Positions 26,141 to 33,656 of a stretch of 36,349 bases of DNA are shown in pieces. Where the stretch lies: assembly GCA_018400715.1 (NCBI GenBank), contig JAGYME010000013.1, forward strand, positions 1-36,349, given 5' to 3'. Under the pieces are notes generated by a model. That model was not told where the DNA came from. It worked only from the letters and a program-made list of their open reading frames with translations, and made no database searches. Position 1 is the stretch's first letter. The number at the start of each line of letters is the position of its first letter. The stretch comes from Candidatus Bipolaricaulota bacterium (lineage in GTDB: Bacteria > Bipolaricaulota > Bipolaricaulia > M55B111). The translations under genes were made by a program, and so were the position numbers.

Positions 26141-26788
26141 ATGAAGAAGTTACTAAAGATATCCTTAGCGGTCGTTATTCTGGTCTCAACGGTTATCGTC
26201 CAGCTAACCGCTCCGGGTAATACCCTTGCAACTGGGTCTGCCACGATTACCGTTGACCCGGGACATGGAGGCGTGGATCCGGGAGCTGTAGTGGCGGGGA
26301 TTACCGAGAAACAGATAAACCTCGATATTGCGCTCCGGGTGGCCGAACTCGCGGAGAGACACCCGACGTTAAACGTGGTATTGACACGGGAGACCGACGA
26401 GTACGTTTACCTGCTAGACAGGCTCGAACTGGCCGAAGAGTACTCGAGCGTGGGTTACCTCTCCATACAGGCCAACTCCTTTTCTGACCCCGGCGTAACG
26501 GGCATAGAGACGTTCATCGACAACACCCGGACCAGGAATAGCCTGAGCTGGCACCTGTCAAACCTGGTGCAGGACGAGACGATCTCGCTGACCAGAGCGA
26601 GGGATAGGGGGATAAAGTCACAGCGGTTGTACACCAGGCACACCCATATACCCTCTGCCCTAATTGAAGTTGGTTTTCTCACTTCCCCCGTGGAACGGAG
26701 CAAACTCCTACGAGATGCCTATCAGGACAGAATTGCCCGCGGCATCGTCCAGGGCCTGTTGATTTACGTTACCCGGCACGCGGGTTGA
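26141..26788 (+). CDS. Exported N-acetylmuramoyl-L-alanine amidase-like protein (Amidase_3)
   Basis: A 215-residue exported protein: signal peptide about 1-32, then the Amidase_3 domain. Zinc-site markers are DPGHGGVDPG (first His) and GITEKQIN (Glu), and the general base is in ALIEVGFLTSP. The third usual ligand, the His of the SIHAN motif, reads SIQANS here, so the enzyme may be weak, use another metal ligand, or be inactive. Length equals a minimal amidase with no cell-wall-binding domain. No good ribosome binding site lies before the ATG. The repeat array begins immediately after its stop codon. Confidence 0.85.
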   Translation: MKKLLKISLAVVILVSTVIVQLTAPGNTLATGSATITVDPGHGGVDPGAVVAGITEKQINLDIALRVAELAERHPTLNVVLTRETDEYVYLLDRLELAEEYSSVGYLSIQANSFSDPGVTGIETFIDNTRTRNSLSWHLSNLVQDETISLTRARDRGIKSQRLYTRHTHIPSALIEVGFLTSPVERSKLLRDAYQDRIARGIVQGLLIYVTRHAG

Positions 26789-27000
26789 CGGGTTAATGTG
26801 TTAATGGGTTGATGGGTAACGAGTAACGAGTAACGAGTTGTGAGTTATCAGGGAATAGGTATCCGGTATCAGTTTCAGGATGTAGGATTTAGGGGTTAGG
26901 TTGACCGGTGAGCGGACGTCGGTGCGGTTAGCGAGGTGCCAGGTATCAGGTACCAGTTTTTAGAAGCGATAGGCGGATGTTTACCTCCGTTGTGATGCTT
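26789..27000. repeat. Intergenic short-period repeat array
   Basis: Starting at the amidase stop codon are GGGTTAAT-like units, then GTAACGA copies at about 26817-26837, GGTATCC/GGTATCA units, and GGATTTAG-like units. GGTGCCA/GGTATCA/GGTACCA units run to about 26957. The block 26876-26962 is a diverged copy of 12235-12335. Confidence 0.75.
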
Positions 27001-27016
27001 GGTATAAGGGTCAACC

Positions 27017-27275
27017 TGGTTGCTTTGGTATGTGCAACATTTCATGGTCATAGCCACGGGTTCACCCGTGGGGTCATGTTTGGTCTAAATGTCCTATCAG
27101 TTACTCCGGTATGTGCAGCGTATTCGTTCAGCTAGTCTTAATATACCGAATAAACTTAGCCAACCATTATCACTTTCCCAACATCACGGGTAAACCCGCG
27201 GCTATGTTGGTTGTAAAACAAAACAAACGCTGTTTGGTTTTTGACTGCGGACCACGGACTGCGGACTGACCTTAC
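27017..27275. repeat. REP-like palindromes in inverted orientation
   Basis: TAGCCACGGGTTCACCCGTG (27051-27070) and its diverged reverse complement (27184-27206) lie about 130 bases apart, like a pair of REP elements. The first is bracketed by a diverged direct repeat containing GGTATGTGCA (about 27017-27036 and 27098-27117). ACTGCGG-type units follow at 27243-27268. No gene was found between 26789 and 27314. Confidence 0.5.
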
Positions 27276-27278
27276 CCC

Positions 27279-27307
27279 TTGTAAAGGTAAAAGACGAAAC
27301 CTATAAT
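27279..27307 (+). promoter_or_regulatory. Promoter giving a leaderless mRNA for the IS1595-like/znu operon
   Basis: TTGTAA (27279-27284) and a perfect TATAAT (27302-27307) are 17 bases apart. The ATG of the first gene lies exactly 7 bases after TATAAT, so transcription should begin at or next to the start codon. Confidence 0.65.
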
Positions 27308-27314
27308 AGACCAA

Positions 27315-28187
27315 ATGAGATTTACACCAGTTTACTCGGCCAGATATGAAGACCGGTTCATCAGGGACCTCTTTTTCGAAAAGAAGTATCCCCAGAAGCG
27401 CTGCGATTTCTGCAACTCGAGGAACGTCTACTTCGTCGACGAGGAAAACACGAAGTTGCGGTGCCGGGACTGCTGGAAGAGGAGTTCGCTGACGCACAAC
27501 ACTTACCTGGAGAGCACGAAACTGAGCTTGCGTTTCTGGTACGAGGTGATCTGGTCCTTCGTCCTCGACCACCCGTCGTCAAAAGCACAGAAACTACTGG
27601 GGACGAGCAACCACCAAACCATCCTGAGGATATACAGGACGATACGGCGGTCCCTTTACGAGAGGTCCCGGCGGGGTCGTGAAGACCTGGAAGACGGGGG
27701 AGGCTCATTCAGAGAGGACGTCGAACGTCATGAAGACCTAGCTGGGGTTATTGGAAAGTACGTGGACGGCCTTGACGGAAAGAATCATCCGATATATGGA
27801 ATCTATCGGGTGGACGGGGCACTGAGGTTGAGTCTGTTAAACGGCAACTCCCTGTCTGTTTCAGAACTCGGTGGGGGTCTGGGCTCCCTTAACGAGGAAT
27901 TCGCCCCCGACGGGCTGATCGGCTTTGGCTGTCTGTTTCACGGGAAGGGCGAGTACCTGCAGGAGGACGTCGGCGTCCAGCTGGAAGGTCTATGGAACTT
28001 CACAAAGTCCCACATGCAGCTCTATCAGGGCGTGCGCCGGGAGAACTGGAAGTACTATTTGAAGGAAATTGAGTTCAAGTACAACGCCAGGAAAGAAGAC
28101 TACGAAAAGCAGGTCGAGCGAATAGTAGGCTATTTGATGGACCAGGATATTTACACGAAGGATTCTGCAGTTGACACGAAAGGATAA
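27315..28187 (+). CDS. IS1595-transposase-like zinc-ribbon protein, probably non-transposing
   Basis: A 290-residue protein. The N terminus has a zinc ribbon, CDFCNSRNVYFVDE...LRCRDC (four Cys, about 31-53), then SSLTHNTYLESTKLSLRFWYEVIW as in IS1595-family transposases. The C terminus (LEGLWNFTKSHMQLYQGV...YLKEIEFKYNAR, about 233-266) matches the family's end. Between them the expected VDETY-GG, YTD and HTN-IE sites are not recognisable; only the Glu before LWNF lines up. I infer loss of catalysis. It is followed by znuA after 23 bases and shares its promoter. No terminal inverted repeats were seen. It may be a recruited regulator or merely a decayed transposase. Confidence 0.65.
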   Translation: MRFTPVYSARYEDRFIRDLFFEKKYPQKRCDFCNSRNVYFVDEENTKLRCRDCWKRSSLTHNTYLESTKLSLRFWYEVIWSFVLDHPSSKAQKLLGTSNHQTILRIYRTIRRSLYERSRRGREDLEDGGGSFREDVERHEDLAGVIGKYVDGLDGKNHPIYGIYRVDGALRLSLLNGNSLSVSELGGGLGSLNEEFAPDGLIGFGCLFHGKGEYLQEDVGVQLEGLWNFTKSHMQLYQGVRRENWKYYLKEIEFKYNARKEDYEKQVERIVGYLMDQDIYTKDSAVDTKG

Positions 28188-28210
28188 GGTTATATTACAG
28201 GAGGTCGAAA

Positions 28211-29119
28211 GTGAAGACGAAGTTATTCGGTCTAGCGGTTATGACGCTAGTTATTCTTTCGGTATCTCTGGGCTTAACTGCCGTGGATAATGAGGACGAC
28301 TCTAAGATCAGTGCCATGGTGACGGTACCGCCCCAGGAATTTCTCGTTAGTGCGGTGGGGGGAGATAAGGTGGAGGTTACCACTATGGTGCCCGAGGACG
28401 GTAGTCCCCATTCTGCCTCGCTGACACCGGAGAAGATGAGGTCGGTACGCGGCTCTCAGGTATACTTCAAGGTGGGGACGCCGCTACCCTTTGAGCTAAA
28501 CAACAGCTCGATATTCAACAAGGAAAATCCGGATATGGCCGTAGTCGATACCTCCGCGGGGATTAACCTCAAGGCGCTAAACGAGCACTACGGACACGGA
28601 GTCCCGGAGACTGACGGTTCCTCAGGGAAGGCAGTCGATCCCCACGCCTGGCTTTCGCCGGAAAACCTGATGACGATGGGGGAGAACATCTATGCGGGCT
28701 TGGTGGAATTAGCACCGGGTTCCAAGGAGTTCTTTAAAGACAACCTGGAAGCGCTACTGGAGAGGATAGCTGAAGCGGAGAAGGAAATCCGAGGTATACT
28801 CGGCGATTACGCCGAGAGACACTTCATCGTCTATCACCCTGCCTGGGGATACTTTGGCGACCAGTTTAAGCTGATACAGGTCGCGGTTGAAGAGAAGGGA
28901 AAGAAGCCCGGACCCCAGAAGATCCGGGAGATTGCGGACTTCGCCAAAGAACACGGGATAAGGACCTTGATCGCTTCTTCCCAGTTCGACCCCTCGACGG
29001 CGAGGATGGTGGCACGGACGTTCCGCGGCGAAGTCTCCGTTGTGAACCCTCTATCAAAGGATATCTTGGACGAACTCGTAGTTCTGTCAGAGGAGATCGC
29101 CGGCGGGTACACGGATTAG
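28211..29119 (+). CDS. znuA: Metal ABC transporter substrate-binding protein (ZnuA-like)
   Basis: A 302-residue exported protein of the cluster-9 family that captures Zn2+ or Mn2+. A signal peptide (about 1-25) has no lipobox Cys. Ligand candidates are the His of DGSPHSASLTPEKM (about 62), of DPHAWLSPEN (about 141) and of IVYHPAWGYFGDQF (about 202), plus a C-terminal Asp. A short His-containing segment (EHYGHGVPETDG, about 126) stands where zinc-specific members carry a long His-rich loop. The start is GTG, 6 bases after AGGAGGT. Zinc is likelier than manganese because of the three His ligands. Confidence 0.9.
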   Translation: MKTKLFGLAVMTLVILSVSLGLTAVDNEDDSKISAMVTVPPQEFLVSAVGGDKVEVTTMVPEDGSPHSASLTPEKMRSVRGSQVYFKVGTPLPFELNNSSIFNKENPDMAVVDTSAGINLKALNEHYGHGVPETDGSSGKAVDPHAWLSPENLMTMGENIYAGLVELAPGSKEFFKDNLEALLERIAEAEKEIRGILGDYAERHFIVYHPAWGYFGDQFKLIQVAVEEKGKKPGPQKIREIADFAKEHGIRTLIASSQFDPSTARMVARTFRGEVSVVNPLSKDILDELVVLSEEIAGGYTD

Positions 29120-29168
29120 GGTTGAGCGGAATAATATAAACAAAGATATCACGGGAGATGTATACGTT

Positions 29169-29954
29169 ATGAAGGACGAAGTTCCAATTCAGATCGAAGG
29201 GTTAACGGCCGGGTACAACGACAACCCCGTGATTACCGACGTCGACTTGACCGTCGAACAACGCGACTTCGTCGGGATCATCGGTCCTAACGGAGGAGGA
29301 AAGACGACGTTGTTGAAGTCGATTCTTGGATTGTTGGAGCCGATGGCCGGGGTGGTCAGGGTATTTGGGCGGCCGCCGCACGAGACGAGGGACAGGATCG
29401 GGTACGTCCCCCAGTACGCCACGTTCGACGAGGACTACCCGATAACGGTCAAGGAGGTCGTGCAAATGGGGCGGCGCCGCGGTAAGGGGTTGCTTCAGGG
29501 ATATAGTCCCGAGGACGAGGAAGAGACGTTGTCTGCCCTGGAGGACGTGGAGATGGTGAATTACAGCGATGAGCCGATATCCGAACTCTCCGGCGGGCAG
29601 AAACAGAGGGTATTTATCGCCCGTGCCTTGGTCTCGGACCCGGATATACTCCTGCTCGACGAGCCCACGGCCAGCGTTGACCGCAAGTTGGAAAAAGGGA
29701 TCTACTCACTGCTAAACGAGCTCAACGAGAGGGCCGCGATCGTCGTCGTTACCCACGACATCGGCGTTATGTCGGCCTACGTGTCCAAGGTAGCCTGTCT
29801 CAGCCAGAAGATGTTTACTCACAACGAGCCATACCTGGAGCCGGACATGCTGGAAGAGGCGTACCAGTGCCCCGTCGAACTGATCACCCACGCGGGCGAA
29901 AAGATCCCCCACCGGGTGTTGGAAGTACATGACCACGCCGGGGAGGAGGATTAA
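29169..29954 (+). CDS. znuC: Metal ABC transporter ATP-binding protein (ZnuC-like)
   Basis: A 261-residue ABC ATPase energising metal uptake. Walker A is GPNGGGKTTLLKS (about 39), the Q-loop is in YVPQYATFDEDYPITVKEVV, the signature is LSGGQKQRVFIARAL (about 141), and Walker B is PDILLLDEPTASVD with the switch His in VVTHDIG. The C-terminal 40 residues are typical of the family. GGGAGATG precedes the ATG by 8 bases. It sits 49 bases after znuA and 4 bases before znuB. Confidence 0.94.
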   Translation: MKDEVPIQIEGLTAGYNDNPVITDVDLTVEQRDFVGIIGPNGGGKTTLLKSILGLLEPMAGVVRVFGRPPHETRDRIGYVPQYATFDEDYPITVKEVVQMGRRRGKGLLQGYSPEDEEETLSALEDVEMVNYSDEPISELSGGQKQRVFIARALVSDPDILLLDEPTASVDRKLEKGIYSLLNELNERAAIVVVTHDIGVMSAYVSKVACLSQKMFTHNEPYLEPDMLEEAYQCPVELITHAGEKIPHRVLEVHDHAGEED

Positions 29955-29958
29955 GGCA

Positions 29959-30804
29959 ATGCTGGGAGAATTCGCAAGCCTGTTTTCGTTCCCGTTTGTT
30001 CAGAGGATGCTGATCGCGGGGCTGTTGGCGAGCGTAGTCGGCGGGGTCCTCGGCACCTATGTGGTGATCAACCGGGTTGTAGTCATGAGCGGGGGCATCG
30101 CCCACATTACCTTTGGTGGAATCGGCCTTGCCTACCTCCTCCAGGACAAGCTCGACTGGGGGTGGATGGACCCCATGCTCGGGGCGATAGTCTTTGCTCT
30201 GGCGTCGGGGGCTATCTTTAGCTCGGACTTCGTGCAGAACAGGGTTAGGCAGGATTCTACCGTCGGCCTCCTCTGGGTCATCGGCATGGCCGCGGGCATG
30301 CTGTTTTTGAACTTCGTGGACAAGACGAAGATCACCGTACAGGAACCCGCGAGCATCCTGTTCGGCAACATCCTCCTCATCGAACCGCTCCACCTGTACA
30401 TCCTCGCCGGCCTGGCCCTGGGGATCATCGCCATCGTGATCGTCTTCTTTCGGGACCTGAAGATACTCACCTTCGACGAGGAATTCGCCAGAGTATCGGG
30501 GCTGAACGTGAGCGGGTTGAACCTGCTGCTTTTCTCCCTCATCGCCCTCACCGTGGTAATCCTGATCAAGGTGGTCGGCGTTATCCTGGTGATCGCCATG
30601 CTGACTATACCGGCAACCATAGCCAGCCTCTTCTGCAAGAAGTTGAGCACGACGATGGCCGTCGCCGCGTCAATAGGTCTGATCACCACGTTTATCGGGA
30701 TATCCAGTTCGCTGATCTTCGACACTCCGCCGGGGCCAATGATCGTGCTCTGGATGGGTGGCTTTTTCGTACCCTCCTTTTTGATCGGCAGGAAACTGGG
30801 TTGA
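29959..30804 (+). CDS. znuB: Metal ABC transporter permease (ZnuB-like)
   Basis: A 281-residue permease with about eight membrane segments, the channel subunit of the Zn2+/Mn2+ importer. MSGGIAHITFGGIGLAYLL (about 45) and FDEEFARVSGLNVSGLNLLLF (about 175) are family blocks, the latter the contact with the ATPase. The ATG at 29959 has GGAGGAGG 9 bases upstream; an ATG ten codons earlier would overlap znuC by 26 bases. It is the last gene of the operon. Its stop codon is directly adjacent to that of the convergent transporter gene. Confidence 0.93.
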   Translation: MLGEFASLFSFPFVQRMLIAGLLASVVGGVLGTYVVINRVVVMSGGIAHITFGGIGLAYLLQDKLDWGWMDPMLGAIVFALASGAIFSSDFVQNRVRQDSTVGLLWVIGMAAGMLFLNFVDKTKITVQEPASILFGNILLIEPLHLYILAGLALGIIAIVIVFFRDLKILTFDEEFARVSGLNVSGLNLLLFSLIALTVVILIKVVGVILVIAMLTIPATIASLFCKKLSTTMAVAASIGLITTFIGISSSLIFDTPPGPMIVLWMGGFFVPSFLIGRKLG

Positions 30805-32136
30805 CTAAGAGGGGAGGAGCGGTATGTGGACCGGGGTGACGATCTGAATGCCGAGTAACGCCCCGGCCACCAGTGTCGTAATCAGCGCGATGACGGTGGC
30901 GTACTTGAACCAGTACTTAAGCGTTATCGGCTCCTCGTGACTTTCACTTATCTTGACGATTATCACGTTTGCCGACGAGCCGATGTAGGTGGAGTTGCCG
31001 CCGAAACCGGCCCCTAGCGCCAGTGCCCACCAGAGAATTCCTGATTCGCTTCCCATCTGTGCCGAGAGCGTGGCCACGACCGGGATCATCGCCGCGGTAA
31101 AGGGGATGTTGTCGACGATCCCGGAGCCGATCGAGGTGAGAAACAGGATTGCCAGTGTAGATATTACCAGGTGACCCTGGGTTAGGTGTAGGACGCCCTC
31201 CGCGATGATCTCGAGGAGTCCGGTACTGACGACCCCGTGGACCACCACGAACAGGCCGGCGAAGAATATTATCGTTGTCCATTCCACCCGCTCCAGGATC
31301 TCGTCCATGTCCGGCCGCGTTAATACGAGAAGCAGCGCCGCGCCGGTCAGCGCGACTGTTGCCGGTGTGATGGAGATGACGTTGTGCAGGACGAACAAAA
31401 CTATGACCAGGCCAAGTGACAGGAGGCTTTTCTGCAGTAAGGAAATGCTCTCGATCTCCTCCGACGCCCGCCTGCTCCGGATCCTATCCAGAGCTTCCTG
31501 GTTGACCTTCTCGTTTTCCTCCTCCGTCTTCTTGGAGAAGATCACCTTGAAGACGATGATCGTGACGAGAAGAGAGATAACCACTGTAGGTGCCAGGTTG
31601 TAAATGAAGTCCAGGTAGGAAAAGCCGGCCGCACCGGATATCATGATGTTCGGCGGGTCACCGATCAATGTCGCCACGCCCCCGATGTTGGAGAACAACG
31701 CCTGGGCGAGGAGGATCGGCTTGGGGTCCACCCCTAAGACCGAGCAGATCGACATGGAGATGGGTGCGACCAGGAGGATTGTCGTCACGTTATCTATAGT
31801 GGTGGAGAGGACCGCGGCAAGGACCCCGAAGAGGAGAATCATCCGGAAGTAGTTGCTGCCGGCGATCTTGGCGACCCATATCGCCATCGTCTCGAAGATG
31901 CCCGAGTCCTTGAGGACCCCGACCAGCATCATCATCCCGAGGAGGAGGCCGATGGTGTTCCAGTCGATCGCGTCGACGACGACGGCTACTTCCGTGTAAA
32001 ATCCGAAGTAGATGCCTGCCAGAACCATGAGCACGGCACCAGCGAGGGCTGCCAGCGACCTCTCTATTTTGTTGGAGAGTATCGCCACGTAAGTCCCGAA
32101 AAATATTATCGCGGAAACGACCAGTCCGGCGTCCAT
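30805..32136 (-). CDS. ArsB/NhaD-type membrane transporter
   Basis: A 443-residue transporter of the ion transporter (ArsB/NhaD/CitM/DASS) superfamily with about eleven membrane segments. The two pseudo-symmetric halves each carry a signature loop: GVATLIGDPPNIMISG (about 153-168) and GGNSTYIGSSANVIIV (about 379-394). A cytoplasmic charged loop (about 201-230) joins them. It might move Na+, arsenite or an organic anion, and the sequence does not decide. The ribosome binding site is weak. A shortened paralogue lies 49 bases upstream on the same strand. Its stop abuts the znuB stop. Confidence 0.85.
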   Translation of the reverse strand: MDAGLVVSAIIFFGTYVAILSNKIERSLAALAGAVLMVLAGIYFGFYTEVAVVVDAIDWNTIGLLLGMMMLVGVLKDSGIFETMAIWVAKIAGSNYFRMILLFGVLAAVLSTTIDNVTTILLVAPISMSICSVLGVDPKPILLAQALFSNIGGVATLIGDPPNIMISGAAGFSYLDFIYNLAPTVVISLLVTIIVFKVIFSKKTEEENEKVNQEALDRIRSRRASEEIESISLLQKSLLSLGLVIVLFVLHNVISITPATVALTGAALLLVLTRPDMDEILERVEWTTIIFFAGLFVVVHGVVSTGLLEIIAEGVLHLTQGHLVISTLAILFLTSIGSGIVDNIPFTAAMIPVVATLSAQMGSESGILWWALALGAGFGGNSTYIGSSANVIIVKISESHEEPITLKYWFKYATVIALITTLVAGALLGIQIVTPVHIPLLPS

Positions 32137-32185
32137 TGGTCTCAGTCAAGTCCCTTAACAAATATTATCGAAATAGTAGTCTTAA

Positions 32186-32710
32186 CTACATGTATCCAAT
32201 CTTCATACCCAAGAACATAAACAGGCTGGCGATTGATAGGTTGACCGCGGTCAGCGGTACCCCTACCTTTAACCACCTGAGAAACTTTATCGGCGAATCC
32301 GTCCCCTCACTAATGGAGACGGAGATAACGTTCGCTGATGAGCCGATCGGGGAACTTACTCCACCGAGAACGGCCCCCAGGGCTAGCGCCCACCAGTACG
32401 ACGTCATTTCTACCCCGTGCAGGTTTCCGAGCCCGTGAATAACGGGGATAAGGGCGATCGTCAACGGCACGCTGTCGATTACGCCCGTCCGTTCCACAGT
32501 TCCGACCATTAACATCATACCGAGTACGAGGCTGATGGTGTCGAAGTCGATCGCAGAGAAGGCTTCCACCTGGTCGTAGAAGCCGAAGTAAGTCCCTCCG
32601 AGTACTATTCCCAGCGCGCCCGCAAGGGTGATGATTGTTCTATCGATCTTTTCTGTAAACAGAATTGCGTAAGTTACGATAAAAATTGTGAGTGCAATAA
32701 CCCAGTTCAT
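32186..32710 (-). CDS. Shortened ArsB/NhaD-type paralogue with internal deletion
   Basis: A 174-residue membrane protein whose first about 75 residues align with the N terminus of the full-length neighbour (MNWVIALTIFIVTYAIL; GGTYFGFYDQVEAFSAID). The last about 97 residues align with its C terminus (IDSVPLTIALIPV; SYWWALALGAVLGG; IGSSANVISVSISE). The middle 260 residues, including the first signature loop, are missing. The joint falls at ERTGVIDS, where the full-length gene has SGI at 78-80 and again at 338-340. Five or six membrane segments remain, and the frame is intact. No ribosome binding site is present. It may be a functional small protein or a young remnant. Confidence 0.75.
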   Translation of the reverse strand: MNWVIALTIFIVTYAILFTEKIDRTIITLAGALGIVLGGTYFGFYDQVEAFSAIDFDTISLVLGMMLMVGTVERTGVIDSVPLTIALIPVIHGLGNLHGVEMTSYWWALALGAVLGGVSSPIGSSANVISVSISEGTDSPIKFLRWLKVGVPLTAVNLSIASLFMFLGMKIGYM

Positions 32711-32717
32711 ATAAGTG

Positions 32718-32746
32718 ATAATAACTAGGTTGAAAAACTAATTCAA
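32718..32746 (-). promoter_or_regulatory. Promoter giving a leaderless mRNA for the shortened transporter
   Basis: On the minus strand TTGAAT (32746-32741) and TATTAT (32723-32718) are 17 bases apart. The ATG at 32710 follows the -10 by exactly 7 bases, the same spacing as at the IS1595-like gene. Confidence 0.55.
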
Positions 32747-32787
32747 CAACATGGGAGGTGAAAAGTACAGTACCTTCTCATCTCAAA

Positions 32788-33636
32788 TTAGACGCCGCGA
32801 TTCAATCCCCAATTGAGTTTGTTCCGGACGGTGTCGAAAAAGCCGCTTCTCATATCGGGTACAACCATGAGCGTGGAGACTGACGATTTGGTTATCTTCA
32901 CTGACTGCTCGGGATTCAGGTCCCCGATCCGGTTGCCGTCCACCTGGATGGTTACTTCCGTTCCCGCCACCAGTTCTATCTCGCTCTCCTCGGAGCAGAT
33001 TATGGGGATTAGGCCAAGTTGATGGACGTTGAGAGGTGTTATCGTGAACGCGGGGGTATCCCTGGTAATTAACGGGCCGCCGCTCGACAGGGAGTAGGCG
33101 GTCGATCCCGTTGGCGTGGCGACAATGACTCCGTCGCCGGGATAGGTGGCGACCCTGGTGGAGTCGAGGTAAAGCTCGACTTCTGCGAAGCTGGAGACGT
33201 CGCCCCGGGAGACGACGACCTCGTTTAGCGCGGTGTAATCCTTGCTCTTCTTCAATTTCTCGTGGTTGACCTGGCACCTGAGGCGTGTCAGTTCCTCGAC
33301 CCTAAATTCCCCGCGAAATACTGAGCTTAACCCCTTGACCAGTTCCTTGCAGTCGAGGCCCGAGAGGAACCCGAGTTTTCCCAGGTTGATTCCCAGGATC
33401 GGTAGTTGGAATGAACTGATCATGTCCGCTGCCCTGAGGAAGGTCCCGTCTCCTCCCAGACTGAGGACGATCCTGTCCGCGTCGGACTCGCCCTCCAGTT
33501 CGGTAAGGTCACCGATTTCGCTGAAGGACCTCAACTCGATCCCGTTGTCCTCCGCGAACACCTCGATGTCGCACCGGGCCCTGTCGACGTTGTCGTTGTC
33601 CTTGCCTTCGTAGAGGAGTATCTCGTCAAACTTCAT
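32788..33636 (-). CDS. nadK: NAD kinase
   Basis: A 282-residue cytosolic kinase that makes NADP from NAD. LSLGGDGTFLRAADM (about 63-77) is the catalytic GGDG motif. INLGKLGFLSG and TYPGDGVIVATPTGSTAYSLSSGGP (about 154-178) are the NAD-binding blocks. The frame extends upstream into the permease gene, but the ATG at 33636 starts the conserved sequence MKFDEILLYEGK and leaves a 20-base gap after that gene. The ribosome binding site is weak. It is probably the last gene of the ABC transporter operon, an unusual partner with no obvious reason. Confidence 0.94.
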   Translation of the reverse strand: MKFDEILLYEGKDNDNVDRARCDIEVFAEDNGIELRSFSEIGDLTELEGESDADRIVLSLGGDGTFLRAADMISSFQLPILGINLGKLGFLSGLDCKELVKGLSSVFRGEFRVEELTRLRCQVNHEKLKKSKDYTALNEVVVSRGDVSSFAEVELYLDSTRVATYPGDGVIVATPTGSTAYSLSSGGPLITRDTPAFTITPLNVHQLGLIPIICSEESEIELVAGTEVTIQVDGNRIGDLNPEQSVKITKSSVSTLMVVPDMRSGFFDTVRNKLNWGLNRGV

Positions 33637-33656
33637 GTAAACCAGTCCAACTGATT

